A program made the translations under genes and the position numbers. DNA of 64,000 bases, from NCBI RefSeq assembly GCF_048771995.1, contig NC_133026.1, positions 120,113,501 to 120,177,500 of the forward strand, written 5' to 3'. Below are positions 24,904 to 39,004 of this stretch, in pieces (position 1 is the stretch's first letter; each line of letters opens with the position of its first letter). Source of the DNA: Taeniopygia guttata. Taxonomy: Eukaryota > Chordata > Aves > Passeriformes > Estrildidae. Below the pieces are notes generated by a model. That model ran no database searches and was not told the DNA's origin. It saw only the letters and a list, made by a program, of their open reading frames with translations.

Positions 24904-27900
24904 CAGAATTATTTATATGAATCTTTGTAGAGTTTGGTTTCAACTGGTAGATCAAATTTGATTCATAAAATGGTATTTTTAATGCTGCTGATTGAGTGGT
25001 TTGGCATTATTAAAATCTGGTGGCTTTTTAACTTACATAGTTGCTAGTCTGTAATCATAATAGACAATGCAGGAAAAAAAAGAAACAAAACAACATAATT
25101 TTGTTCCTAGTTTTCTTGCTGGAATCTGGAAGATTGCAGACGCTAATTCAGAACAGCTGGTTCCAAATATGTCAGGTTTTGGTTGATTGCATTACCATTA
25201 AATAATATTGAAATAAATGGCTTATCTCAATGAAACTAAGCAATCTGATGCCTTATTTGGTAAACAGTCTCGTGTCTCTGATGGCTAGAATTAGATTCAG
25301 CCTTAAAATAAATATTTAAGATACCAACAGCATTTTTAAGGATTTTAGTTTTAGAACATGCTCAAGCTCTCATGCTGATTCTTTTGTTTAAAGAGCACTA
25401 GCTCTAGTTTTGTGCATAAGTGCTGTGGCATGCCTCTTCTGGTTTTTGCTAAACAAGGAAAATAAAAAACTGATAGACAATACATTAGTATCCAAAAATA
25501 ACTTTTTCTTGTCATTACATGGGCTTTTGCATTGACCTTTATTAGGCAATTTTTTTTTAAATGTTTAAAAAGCTCAATATATTTTAACTGATAAAAATCG
25601 GATCAAGTTCAGCCTATTGGTTTTCCTGAATCTGTGCCAGCTGTATGAGCTGAATCATTCTGGTTTGAGTTATTCACAAATAAATAACTGGCAACAGCAT
25701 TTAGATTTAGTTGGATGACTGAAACAGTGAAAGTGCTTTAGAAAGACACCAATACATTGTTCTTCAAATCTCTGTTTAAGGCTTGTGAATTATATCACTA
25801 AAGAGAGAGAAGCATGTGTGAAAGAAGGAAAGGTAGAAAAAAAAAGAAACTTCAAAACTTTCTGTCCCGAGTTTAGGAGGGAGGAGATACTCAAGATGGA
25901 GGAGCTTTATTGAAAGTTGCATTTCAATGACGATCTCATGGCAAACCATCCTGAACTGCTTTGGTTTTGTCTTTTTGACAGTGGGGAAAGACATCAGCTT
26001 TTGCATTCCTGAGGGGGTGTTCTGTCAAAGGTTAGTCCAGGTTTCTTTTAAATTCAAATAATTTAATTGGAAAAAGGTTTTAATTGTAACCCTTTTTTTA
26101 AAGAACTGTTCACCTTCCATTTGAGTCAAACACTACTTGAAATATTTTTGAATCCTATAGGTAAAAAGCCTTAAAACATTCATTTTTAGGAACGATTTTA
26201 CAAATACCAAACATTTCCTGTGTAAAGTGATGCAGTTTTTAAAAGAAAACACTGAACAAGCAAAAAGAGCTAACCTGATTCCACTGAGGGAGAATCCGCC
26301 TGTGAGAAATCTCTACAGCAGACTGAAATCTAGCTGCTGTTAGTTTATTTGTTGGAAGAAAACCAGACCATCATTTTGCCCACTTCCCAGAAGAGAGTGT
26401 CTGTGGGTGTTCTCTTTTCTTTCTCACCAGTAATAGATGAGATCTTGCAATAAGACCTGACTGCTACCTCAAGAAGCTATTGTCATGGAAAACAATTACA
26501 TCAGACCAAGATCTGTGTTGTTGCTCTTGCACCCTTCCTGTGGTGCAACATCAGTAAAGAATAGTTATTTGTTTTTTTGAGCAAGAAATACAGCAGAATT
26601 ACTAATTCTTTGCTGGATTGTTTTGCTTTCTTACAGCCTTTTAAATCCTAACGTCTAATTATGTTTCCCCTGTGTAAACAAGGATAGGAGAAAAAAAAAT
26701 TATTACAAATATTGAGTTCTCCAGGAACATGTGGTATGAAGATGATGGGAAGTGATTTCTCCTACTTGTACATGTGTGTCCTGAAATAAAGGATTTCTCT
26801 AGTTCAGAAAGAGATATGCAAATTTATGTGAATATCTTATCCCATATGACAGGGAGCTGACACCATGATTTTGACTGCTAAAGGAAACCTGGATTCATGA
26901 GTCTTTGGAGCACCCCTTATAATAGCTGGATACCTGATATGAGCATGTAAATTCACTCAGTTCCTGTCTTTAGCCTGTTATGAATCCATTAAATAAAAAC
27001 ATACAATCTAAATTGGGCTCCTGTTCCAGATACATTTTATTCTGCTTCCTCCTAGTAGAAAAGGCTGACTTCAATGGATCATTGCTCAGTAAGTCAACAG
27101 AGAGCAAAGCAAGTTTCACCATAAGAATGAAGGTAATGGAATGAAAATGCATACAGTGACTTAAGTACAATTCAAATACACAAGGACAGTGTACATAGTG
27201 TGTAATTTGAAGGCTCAGAAGCAGGACCATCTGCTGTAGGAGATGCTGGCTTTTTAGTAGTCAAGATGTTTCAGTGGATATGTCATAGCTTGCTAACTGT
27301 CATCATTCCCTCCTTTTTCCATCTTTCATCCTGGATAGATAGCTCAAATTCACCCAAGTTAGAAAAAGGTGATGACTATGATGAAAATGTAACCATTAAG
27401 AAATAGGCAGCAAGGCAGAAAATACTAGTTTAGGCTTTCAGCCTCACAAAAGTAACTGAGTTCCACAAAGACAAAATCACAAAATTCCAGCCCCCAGAAA
27501 GCCAGGATCTCCTCCAGCTGACAAGCCTGATGATCTTAATGGCTTCTTTTCAATAGTTACGCTCTTGTCACTGTCATGATCTTCCTGAGATCAATTAAGG
27601 TATGAGATCAATTAATGCATGAAGGATGAAAAAATGAGTGGGTAAATGGTGGTGGAGAGGGGAGGCTGTTAAACAATTAGTGGGGTAACTCTAAAAAAGC
27701 AACAGTACAGAGTGTTGTTCTGCTGTATATTGAGGAAGTGGTATAAAACATCCTGGGGTTGGTATGCACTCAGCATAAAAGGCAAACTCTTTCCTATCAT
27801 TAACTGTGGTGGGAAGCCTACATCTAGCATAAACTCTCCATAGTGTACTAATACTAGAATTTACATCATGGAAGTCATGTTCTTCCTTCATTGACCCTTA

Positions 27901-28870
27901 GACTAAGCTGTTGTGTCATTACGTAGCCACAGGCTTTTTGTTCGGCAGCACTCCTGGTTCCTTTGGTGCATCAGATGAACGATGCTCACTTAATGAGCAA
28001 TAATCCAGTACTGGTTTCCCTTTGATACTCAGTGTGTGGCCCTCCAAGTGATTTAATACATATTGTTTTGAAGACAGAGCTATGAATTCTCTTAGGAGTT
28101 TTTCTCACTACAGTGCATGCATGTGTTCCACAAAGTGAATTATTTCACCGTTGTTGTAAAAGGGGGGCTATTCCACACAAAGGGCACATTTCAAAATACC
28201 TGTTGATTTTGGTTGCCTAATCTGAGGCATGCTGGATCTGGTTTGTTCAAGGCACTTGCAATGAGTAGCTCTTAATATGCAAAAATGTAGATTCCATTAC
28301 ACTTACTGCGCGTCCTCAAGGCTTTTGTAAGTAATAGCCTGAGATGTCCAGGCAGGTACATAGAAAAATAGGAAACACACAGTTGCAATCATTAAACGCA
28401 ATGGAATTCAATTCTTAATGGTAGTATGAACTGAGGCATTTTTTTCTCCCAGAATCTCTGTCTGTTACACACCATCTTTAGATATCAGCAGTAATATACA
28501 AGAATTCTGAAAGCAGTGGCCTTGCCTCCACAAACTCTGTGCCTAGAGACAAGAGCTACAAAGAGATTAGAGGGCTGAAAAGACATGCGGAAAAGGAACG
28601 GGAATGTCACAGCACAGAATTCTGAGGTCCCTTTGACACACAATGGCAAACCAAGGCATGCAGTCGTGTTATAAGGACCAACACAATTCAAAACAGGAGG
28701 CAACAGAGCTCTGGGTGTGAGGTGACTGTCTGCAGTTGTGTGTTTCACGCGCTCCAGCACTGTCAGCTGCTGGAAGTTACGAGGTGAGCAAGAAGTTGAA
28801 GGAACAACGGAGGAGCTGAGCATACAGTAGCATCAGAGGGGATGAACAGAAGAGAGGAGCTTTGTAAAGA

Positions 28871-29600
28871 GAGAAAAGATCCCAAGCCCCACATTGTGGA
28901 TGGAGGAATAATAGGATCAGTTGTCCTGGGGGTACTCAGCCCTCTGAGCTGGAAGACAGGAATGGGGAGCAGAAAGATGCCTCCATAATCCAAGGGAAAA
29001 TGGTCAGCAACCTGCTATATCACACACAAAGGTCTATGGGGCTGAATGGGATCAGTGTATGAAAGGCAGGTCCTGCTTGACCTCCTGCTGTGACTTAGTG
29101 GGCATGGAAAAGGATGAATGTTGTGTGTCTAGTAAGAAGATGTGATTCCTGGAGGACCTGAGCCCCTGCAATGGTGAAGGCTGACTGCACACTGACCAGT
29201 ATTAGCCAGAGCATGGCAAATAGGCTGAAGAAAAAGATTATTTATCTTTACCTAGCACTGATGAAGCTACATCTGGAGTACTGTGCCGAGCTTTGGATCT
29301 TTTAGTGGATATGCCAACACAAAAGGAAATCTAGAGGACTACTAAGGTAATTCAGGAAGCTGGATATAATCCTAGAATCACAGAATGGTTTGGACTCGAA
29401 AGAACCTTGAAGATCATCTAGCTCCAACCCACATGCCATGGGCATATATTACCAGAGACTGAAGGAACCAGGTCTGTTTAGCTCATGGAAAACCCTAAAG
29501 GAAAAGAAAGAGAATTGCACACTCATGGTATTTAAAAAGAGCTTAGAGAATGGACACAGACTCCATCATTACAGCACAGCAAAGAAAGACGAGGCAACTG
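28871..29600 (+). mobile_element. CR1 LINE, ORF2 fragment with internal deletions
   Basis: Sense-orientation CR1 reverse-transcriptase region. Recognisable segments in order are AGCTGGAAGACAGGAATGGG and GAAAATGGTCAGCAACCTGC, GGTCTATGGGGCTGAATGGG (a KSMGPDG-like motif), AAGGCAGGTCCTGCTTGACC, CTACATCTGGAGTACTGTGC, and after an insertion GACTGAAGGAACCAGGTCTG. Parts between these are missing, so the copy is deleted and non-functional. It is interrupted by an antisense CR1 tail at 29367-29442. Confidence 0.8.
29367..29442 (-). mobile_element. CR1 LINE 3' tail nested in an older CR1
   Basis: It reads AATCCTAGAATCACAGAATGG then GAAGATCATCTAGCTCCAAC to CATGCCATGGGCA, the reverse complement of the avian CR1 3' end. 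The flanking sequence on both sides is sense CR1. A short ATAT on either side may be the target duplication. Confidence 0.85.
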
Positions 29601-32600
29601 CATATTGCAAGAGGGAAAATTAGTTATGTGAGAATAATTTGGTATCATGTAGAAGGGTTGTATCATTTCCATCCCAGGAGAATTTCAAAACTCAGTGCTC
29701 TGAACAGCTTGATGTAACTTCAAAATTACTGTACTTAAAGCAGATGATTGACTTCAAGAGCTTCCTTCCAAAGTATTTTTTTTTATTATTATTAATCTGT
29801 ATTAGTTATCCAAGTTCTCATTTTCTTTACAGTTAGCTCCTGGTCACTACAGAGCACACTCTTCTGTTCACATAAATCACATTTCATTGTTGCTCTGAGA
29901 TGAAAGTTCTACTCTCTGACGTTTCCCTGTGAATGTATATCTGGCTCTTAGTGCTTTGCCAGGGATCATAAAGAAATGCCATGGTAGAAATAGAGTTGCC
30001 ATATCACCCAGTATAGTTATCCATATTCAACAGCAGATAATGGCAAAGCCACTCTCTGCATACGTTAACCACATCTACCTCATTCACACTTTGCATGTCA
30101 CTATGATAGGAATAAATCACTGTAACAGACTGTGGGTTTATTACCTTGACAAAGTTTCCATAATTTTGTGTCTAATGGACACTTTTCATCAGCAACATAT
30201 TGAGTAAAGGCAGTTACTGCCCTGAAACTGAGTCTGCAAAGAGATGGACCTGCTTGCAGTTCTTCTAACAGTCAGTCTCGTGATATGAGCAAAGACCTCC
30301 ACTATAAGGGGCAAAAAGTTCCTGGGTCACTCGGCATGTAATACTCTCTGAAAAGAGGAGTTATCTTGTGCAGTGAAGTAAGAAATGAAATGATGTGTGC
30401 AGGACTTTTGACTGAGCAACTAAGTGTTAGGTACTTGAATCTTCCAAGGATTAGTGCGAGATGGATTCCATGCAAGGCAAAGCTCATGGTTCTCAATTTG
30501 CTTCTCTGGGTATTCTGGAACACCTGTGAGCACAGTAACTGCTGGGATCTTATCTCTTTGCCAAGGAAGAAAGCAACTGTGAGGCTGCAATGATCTCATG
30601 CACCTGAGATCATGCAGCCTAAGCAGTTTTTCACAGACACTGAAATAAGATATATATTTGAGAGCTGTAGTTATCTCTTAATTTAATCCAATGTGGACCA
30701 AACTGACAGTGTCCCATAGCTCAGCTACCTTTAGTTCCAGTGAGACAGAAGGATAGAGAAGGCTCTGTGCCCAAAAGAGCCTACCAAGTTGGTTTTAATT
30801 TGATCAATTTTAACAGAAGTGCTTTCCTACCCTTCCACATACATCAATTACGACTGTGAGCCCATGAAATCACACACTTTTATGAAGGTGTATGAGGGAA
30901 AAATGAAAGGAAATACAACTGTAGAGTTTCTTTATTATTATATGGTCTACATTATGAAAATAATCAAGAATAACATACAAAACCAATCAGTTTTTCCCTC
31001 AATGTTATATTTACAGTCTGCAGTTTCTTTTCTCAAGGAAAAGCGGGTTTTAAGCATTGTTCTGTCCTGGCCTATCAATAGATACCACAGACAAGAACAG
31101 TGTTGAGATTCTTGAGCTGCACATGAAAAAAAATCTGGTAAATTCTTTTCTAAAAGAGTGGGCTAATAAATGACAGGCAAAACAGATGTCACACCATAAA
31201 CACAGCACCAAAAGGGAGTATGTGTGACTAGTGTTTATCAAAGCTGGCAATTCCGAAAATCATTAATGTGCAGGCAAATATTACAGGATGCATCATAAGA
31301 TTTTCCTACTGATTTTATGTATGTAATGGATGCACAGGTGAAGATTGACTGTGAGATGAGGGATTCTGGTATTACATTAGCCATTAATATGTAGTAAAAT
31401 GTACTGATGTACAATTTTTTTTTGACTACTAGCACTGCAATTTTTTAGGCTTTAAGCTCTAAAAAAAAATCAAGAAGGAACTTCAGTAATTTACAGGTGG
31501 ATACAAAGATTTGGTATGGAATTGATTGCTTTCTCATAGCTGCAAGCCTTCAGTAGAAAAAAAGTTATTTCTCTGTCTGCAACACTCAGGCATGAGATCT
31601 GTTTTGGCTCCATCTAGAGATTCATGTACAAACTGACTGTGGTACAGTCACCTGCCATGTCCCTACAGGCTTTGGGTAGGCGATCAAAAGGTACGTGGTG
31701 TCGAGTACCTACAACTATTTTTAAAGCTTAGGTTATTACTCTCTTCTAAACCATGTGCCCTGCCCTTCCCAGTCCTTTCCCATTTCCTAGAATGCAAACC
31801 CCACAAAAGAGCCTTGTTCTTCCTAAGTGAGCTTTCAGAAAGTGACCAAACCTTTGTCAGAGGTTATAGCTTGACATGTTCTCTGATACTTCATATTCAT
31901 CAGCACCCAAAACATGAATTGATTACAGGATCTGTACTTCACTTGTGAAGCCTCCAGATGGAAAATGGGCAGCTTTTGGACTGGGGGCTATTTTCTCTTC
32001 CCAACTGAGGCCTGCTCTGGATGCAATTCTAATGAAATTTCATGTAACAAATAGTAGTATTGTTGGACTCCAGTTTAAGCACAATTGCTTAAAACAAAAT
32101 GGTTTCAACACACTAGAGCAATAGCCCTCAGCTATGTGTAACTTTGTACAAGGGTGTTACCAGGAGGAGCATTTCCACAGCATGTTGCTGCAGGAGCCTT
32201 TCTGTCTGATAGAGCTGTCACCACCAGCAGCTTTTGCATCTCGATAGGGTCCTGAAGGTCTTAAAGACCCAGAAGCAACTCATAGCACTTCTGTATGACA
32301 AAGACACAGGTTTAAGTTCAGCACTTCAAGAGCAGACATTGCAGATGGCTAAGTAACAGGAGTCCTTGGGGAAAATAATCCTTAGAGGGAGAATTTAATC
32401 ATCCTGACTCCCAGACAGAGAAATTACCTACTTTTCTTCAGGGATACATGGACTTTGCCTACAAATTTCTGTCCATTTCTCATGTAGGACAACTATTATC
32501 CACTCACCTTTATCTATACTATTTTAAAAAATCACATTAAAAAAAGGAAGAAAAACGGAATAAATTTATTTTGTTTATTTCAAAAGTAACAGCTTACCAT

Positions 32601-33839
32601 TGAAAAAAAATATTTCTATTCACTTCAAAAGTTCAGCTTCTGAGCAAAAGTTAGGAGAAGTTCATTCCCATTGTAAAATTTTGGTTCAGGAAGACACAGA
32701 TTGAAAACATTAAACGAAACTAAGCACAAGAATCAAAATTTGCATTCTGAAAAAGTATAACTGAGGCAGAAATAGCCTATTTTGCTCAATCATGCATGCT
32801 TTGTGAAAGCAAAAAAGAAAGTGACAAGGGAGTGAACACAACCAGTAGTAATCAAGGCATTTAGCAAAAAGTGGATTTAAATCTAACTGCATATCAATGT
32901 TTTTAATGTAACATGATTCACTAAGATTGTATTTTAAAGATCACGTGTATGTGCTATCACTTGATTTACAAGTTATTTTAGTTTATAGATTCTTCAGTAC
33001 AACAAGTCTTCCAGAAAGTGCTAGTACAGCATCCTGAACAAAAGCTCTGCAAATTTATCTCTGGTCTTTGCTTGTTACTCTGACTAAACAAATTGTTAAT
33101 CTGTATTACTTGTATAGTGAAGAACCAATGGGCTTGGTTTAAAACAATATGTCAAGGGAAAAGATAGAAATTAAAGTATTATTTCGTCTTCATACCATGT
33201 TTTTTTCATAGCTTTTCACAAAACGCAAGGGTAGAACCTGTAGGGAATTAAGCCAAATTAAGTTTAAAAAAAAATCAGGTAGTGAGTGATGATGAAAAGA
33301 GGGTCTTGTTCATTTGAACAAATGAAAAAGAGCAGAGCTAAGAGGAAGTAGTCCAGGAATATTTCCCCTCTGCTGGTCCAGACTAGCTCTCACTCCAGCT
33401 GAAAACCCCTGACTCACACCTGGACACAGCTCCCTTTGCAGATAGGTACCCAAACTCATGCTTAAAGTATTACTACAAGCTCAGTCCTGCAGGACTACAG
33501 AAGCCAAAATTGTCTCCTACAATTCTCTTACTGTGCCTGTCCAGAGTAAAGCACATTTTGGCAGGGCAAGGAATCTCTGTATTTAGATCAAGTCTAAATT
33601 TATTTAACATCCATGATAGATGTCTATAGACCAAAAGATACTCAAGCCAGTAGGATAATTCAAACCATATGTAATGCTGACTTCAAAAGAAAGCATAGCC
33701 ATTACTCAGAAAAACTCAATTTGTCAGAAGTGTGGGTAATTTTTGCTGAAGAATTATACATGTGAATTTGAACCCATCTCAGTCACAGAAAAGAATTGAA
33801 TATACACAGACAACCTCACTGCAGTTACAACTCCCTCAT
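29601..33839. other. Intergenic DNA, no gene identified
   Basis: AT-rich DNA with no recognisable repeat family or exon. Open frames of up to 95 codons show no family features. Confidence 0.55.
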
Positions 33840-34155
33840 GAGGGGAAGAGGAGGGCAGGCACTGATCTTTCCTCTGTGGTGACAGTGACAGGACCCGAGG
33901 GAATGGCCTGAAGCTGTGTCAGGGGAGGTTTAGGTTGGATATTAGAAAAGGTTCTTCACCCAGAGGATGGTTGGCCCCTGGAAGAGGCTCCCCAGGGAAG
34001 TGGCCACAGTGCCAGCCTGGCAGAGTTCAGGAAGTGTTTGGGCAGTGCTCTCAGGCACACGGTGGTTCTGGGGGATGGTGCTGTGCAGGGCCAGGAGTCA
34101 GACTTAGTGATCCTTGCTGTTCCCTTCCAACTCAGGATACTGTTCTATGATTTTG
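33840..34155 (+). mobile_element. CR1 LINE, 3' fragment
   Basis: Sense CR1. It begins near AGGGCAGGCACTGATCTTTC, passes TTTAGGTTGGATATTAGAAA, GAGGCTCCCCAGGGAAGTGG and TTCCCTTCCAACTCAGGATA, and ends with the TTCTATGATTTTGTGATT tail. About 315 bp. Confidence 0.9.
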
Positions 34156-36399
34156 TGATTATGTACTTTCAATTCTGATGGCTTCTCCGACAAAGCATGT
34201 GTGTAAGTGTGTATTAGGAGACCACTGGCATAAAGAAAAACCTCACCTACTGTATTTCAGAACTAGGAGGGAAAAAAGAGTTAAGGTTAAAAAAGAGTAG
34301 TTAAAATTAGAAAATTATGATTGACACAAAAAAGGCCAGTATTACTATTTAAACATTTTCTCTTACAGTTCAGTTGTTAAATAATACCTAGCAAAAGAAG
34401 ATAAAGCCTATATGTTTTCCAAACTTAAACCAGGCATGCCTGGAGCCTTCCTTGAATCCCATTTTCCTACTTGTCTTAGCTCATTGTATCTTATTTCTTT
34501 TTATCTTGGAGGCCTTATTATAATGACATGCGAAATACAGTATTAGTATCAAAAAATTAAACATGCATTGTGCTGAAATTATGAGGTACTACTGTGTTAT
34601 TCTATTCACGGGATATTTGGAATGATCAGGACTTGAAATCTTCAGCTGAAAGATTATTGCTCTTTATAGTGCAATAAAGATCATAATATTGTGGATAACA
34701 GCTGCCATCAGATACGTCAGTAAGGTAATCCTTGCACAGCCCCTAACAAAGTGCAGCAAGAGTGGAAATGTGCCATGGGTAGAGCTCCATGGCAGCGCTG
34801 CAGGGCCTGGGCAGCACACACTCACCAGGAGACATCCAACACCCCAGGCAGACTCCAAGGAGTGGTTAAGTTGTACAACACGTCTCTGACTGCCAAAGCA
34901 ACTCAGGATAGGAAGCATGTAAAGCATGTGGCATGTTGGCTAGTTAAACTGGATTTACAGCCCCTCTGGACTGCCAAAACAGTGCTAAGCAAGCGAAGAG
35001 TTACACTGCTGCTTACACCTCCCTCTGCTTCCTTTTCCTCCTCTACCACAGACTTAACTTTGCATGCGACTTCCTCCCCATATACACCCATGACCCTATG
35101 ATTGCACATGCCCTTATTTTTCATTGTGACAGATTTTCTGCAATTAATATTTTATATGAAGAAATACTTAGCAGTATTCAGACTGCAAAAACATGCAAAA
35201 GCAGATTTTTTTATCTTTAGAAAAATAAATCAAGGAATATTGTTTACAGCTCGGGACTTCAAAAATTTGCTCTTATTTGCAAGATGGCCAAGATCACAAG
35301 TACTTAGTATTCATCAGTTAGGTTAGAGATGGCTGGTGTGATCATCTACATCTAAAAAACTACATGTGGAAATTGTTTCTGAACATCCTAGTTCTTAGCA
35401 CTTGCACTTCATGAGCTCAGTACTTTTTCAGGCTTTTCACTCATGAAAAACTGCAACATGTAAAAGCTGACTTACATCTAAACCTGCACGTTTTAGGGAT
35501 CTAAAATGCCTGGAGTAACCTGGTGTAGTACTAATGCTTTTAGAAAGAATCAAGTATGCCAAGAATGGGAACATTATAGAAGAGACCTGGACATAATCAT
35601 GCAAAAGATCCAGGAAGACAAAGAAATTCTCACTACAATTTAGACCTGACAAAACTAGTTAAGCAGAATATTTTGCCTGGGATTTGGGAGATTAAGATTT
35701 TGTTCCATTCTGAATTTGGCTGTTTTCAGAACGGTCTGCTCCGCAGTTTCCTAATCTAAACTAAAATGTTGATCTTCTTCCTGCCCTAGACTTTTGGTGC
35801 AGCTTCACTAAGGTGCAACACGCTGAGATTTTCTCACCTACAGTTCTGTGGAAAGGACAATCTTTGGGAAAATGGGACATGGGAGGAATGGTTTGAACAA
35901 ATCCATTGCCTAAGTATAAGCAAACCTGTTGGATGAAGCAGGAACACTATTCTGCTTGCTGAGGAGACTCAACATGGACAGTAAGCACTACTCAATTCTC
36001 AAAACAGCACATGGGTTCCAGTTCTTAGGACAGAGCTGCCATATCTGGATTCCAAACAGACTGAAGCAGCAAAGCCCATAGAGGTATATGAAGTCCTACC
36101 ATCGCTCTCCTGAGCCCTGCTTATGCTGAGGTTTAGATGATTCACCCCTTTGTGCACTACACTTGGACTTTGTAGTCCAAGTTCCTTTATGAAGCATGTA
36201 GCACTCACCATCACCATTCTGAATGTCACTCTGGGTGGCCAGACACCTTAAAATAAGGCTCTAACTCGTATCTCTCAAGTACCTGAAGGGCCTGCATTTA
36301 GTAACTTCTGCTGAGCAAGAGGCACCAGGACTCCCCTCAACAAACCTCTCAGAAATATTCTTTAAAGAAAGAAAACTCCAAAGCTTCTATTTAGAAATG
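34156..36399. other. Intergenic DNA, no gene identified
   Basis: No recognised gene or repeat. A somewhat GC-richer patch at about 34690-35090 has overlapping open frames on both strands, which suggests chance rather than coding. Confidence 0.55.
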
Positions 36400-36930
36400 A
36401 CCACTAACAAAGAATCTGGCACACCATTGGTTAAGTGTTCCAGTGTCTAATTATATTCCATTAAAATTGTTTGCTTAAAGCCCAACATTTATCTGGATTC
36501 AATTTCAAGACATTTCATCCTATTATAGCTTTGTTAGATCAAAGAATTCTCTATTATCAAACTACTTTTCTTCATGGAGGCAATTATAGGTAGATATTCA
36601 TTTAGTAACCATGTCTGCCTTTAAAGTAAGGGCTGCGAGTATTACACGGCATGTGCTTGATTTTTGGCACAAGAACTGGAGATTGCATTTGGCACTAGTG
36701 TAAGCACTACTGGAACAAAAGTAGTATTGCCTCCCCCATACCATTTGATATTCTCTTTTTAATGTATCCAAGAATTGCATTTGGCCAAGTGGGGGCTTAC
36801 ATTCAGCTGACTATCCATCATGTCTCCAAACTTTCTCTCAAAACACTGATCCTTGGGATGGGCTCCCATTCTGTTTCCAGATGTATGACTTTACACTTGG
36901 TGATAGTGAAACAGGCTGTATGAGCTGGAC
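36400..36930 (-). mobile_element. Ancient CR1-family LINE, ORF2 C-terminal part to 3' region
   Basis: Read on the minus strand it carries CACCAAGTGTAAAGTCATAC (a TKCKVIHL-like motif), then TTTGGAGACATGATGGATAG and CAGCTGAATGTAAGCCC (DSQLNVS-like). Further on, AATTGAATCC and TAATTAGACACTGGAACAC match old amniote CR1 copies as I recall them. It is highly diverged, with many indels, and far older than the other CR1 tails here. Confidence 0.65.
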
Positions 36931-39004
36931 ACCAGCAAAGAAAGGCGTATCAATTAACTGTGAAGCGTATAAACCTTAGCATGCCTGAAAAATTTGTGAG
37001 TTGTTAGCATTTCAGTCTCCTGTTGCTCCTCCAACAGCTATTAGGTAAAGCTTCTGGCTTCAGTTCTGAGGAACTAACAGGAAGATGTTGGTCATTCTGA
37101 AAGGGGAGAGGAGTCCACAGAAATTGTATTTCAGAACGTGTCAGCAGCTGGCAGCCATGGACAGTGAACGAGTAGCAACATGTTTCCAAGAACCTGAACT
37201 TTATCATAGAATGTTGACAAAGAATCTGAATTATTTTTTGTTTAGGAATTATCTTTGTCTGCTACATTTAAAACTTAAATTGTTGCATAAATGCTCCAAA
37301 ATGCATGCATTAAGTAGACTGTGCCACATTTCTAGAGCAAATTCTGACCTTAGCTATCAGATTGTGAGCTGTTTTTGTAAACACCTACTATGGAACATGC
37401 CTGAAAAGCAACATCAAAAATCCTGAAAGCTCCCCCATAAAAGGTGACCAATTACACCAAATTGCTGCCTCAAACACAGCTACACTTTAGTATTAATTTC
37501 CACACTATGTACTAATGTTTTGCAGCTGTTACCTGAAAGAGGATTTCAGAGGCAGGCAAGAAAAATGAGTTGCTTAAGTACCATGAAAACCAAATTAACT
37601 TTCTCCTCACTAATGCTTTACAATGTACTCCTTTAAACAAAATCTGGGACCTATAGGGCACTCTTGTCAGACAAGCAAGGTCCTACAGAACTGATTAATG
37701 AGCTAATATTTTATGCTCTATACCTATCACACAATGTCTGTGATCCATTTGTATGGCTTTATTATTTTTGCAAAATGTGCAAAATGAGTTAAGATACTAG
37801 AACACGTGTGTGAGTCAGAGGAAAATAAGTGAAAATGCTGTATGGAAGTAGTGAACACACTACCAACTGAAACAAATGAACAGGGATACCAAGGTCAACT
37901 GACTTTTCTTGGGTACATCCTCCCCCAACATGCAAAATTCATTGCTTGTTGGTGCAATTCTAAACTGAAGTAAGACTGTACTCTTACAAAATCAATTCCA
38001 TTAATTATGCAAAGTGATTATTGTAATTTTCACCAGTTTTTTTTTCCCTTCATCCAGCAACTTTACAAAAATGCTTTTCTTCCTTGTAAAACAGCTTATC
38101 ATGCACTTTATGAAAATGCCTAATGAAATACACTTATGGTTTCCAACTCATTGACTCATTAAACCTCTTCAAGCATGTAGTCCCATTACTTGCAGTGAAT
38201 AGCTGTTAAGGAAATGCTAAATTTTTCTGATTTAGTGCATTTAGCTTAAATGGATTAAGGTATTGGTACTTTCGTATTTAGGCACAGGCAGCTGCGTTAC
38301 TACATTTTGGAGCTTGGCTCACAATAGGGAAATTATTAGTTCTGGTTTTAGAACTGTTGTTCAAGTAGCTGGAAACACTGACCCAGTGACCGATGCTCAG
38401 CTCTTTTGCCAATGTCCAAACACATTCAAAAAACAAAAGCACTCAACTATTTTTAGTTAAGCTGCCATCATAAATTTCCATGCTATTGAAAAACTAGCTT
38501 CTGAGAATTTTTAATAAACTACCATTGTTGTTAAGTTTACTTTAAACTGAAGTGCAGAAATAAGCTCTTGCAGAAATTGTCACAAAAATCACTGACAGCA
38601 AATTTCATATGGAGCTCCTTTACTGGCAGTTTTAATATAGCTTGCCTATTTCAGTCAGAGCAGACACAACTTGTTGATCTGTTGCACCAAATGCCTCAGC
38701 AAGCTAAGACTCCTCCAATGAAGTGCTTGCAAGATGAGAAATCAGTCTGAATGCAGTTATGTGTTTTACCAGCCCCTGAATTTCTGATCTGTTCTCTGCT
38801 ACACCTACACATTTATCAGCAACTGTTCATATACTCATGAATACTGTGCTCTTCCACTTTATAGTATCTGCAGTCTAACACTGTAAACACATGTCATTAA
38901 ACTGAGTAATTATGTTGAATGTGAAAAAAAAAATTATTTTATTAAGTATTTTATGCTTCCTTTTGGTAAAAAATACCTGAAGATAGATGCTCAAAGCTGG
39001 AATT
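36931..39004. other. Intergenic DNA, no gene identified
   Basis: AT-rich, without recognised repeat or exon. The open frame at 37085-37426 (plus) is not protein-like. Confidence 0.55.

Larger units (their letters stand above)
16076..28870. other. Intergenic DNA, no gene identified
   Basis: AT-rich sequence with simple repeats (A21 at 19716-19736, CA repeat at 20181-20218, G/T-rich tract at 20362-20455) and short direct duplications (24862-24903; 27586-27615). The segment 19900-20040 is especially AT-rich. No exon or transposon family is recognised. Open frames are short and random in character. Confidence 0.6.
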
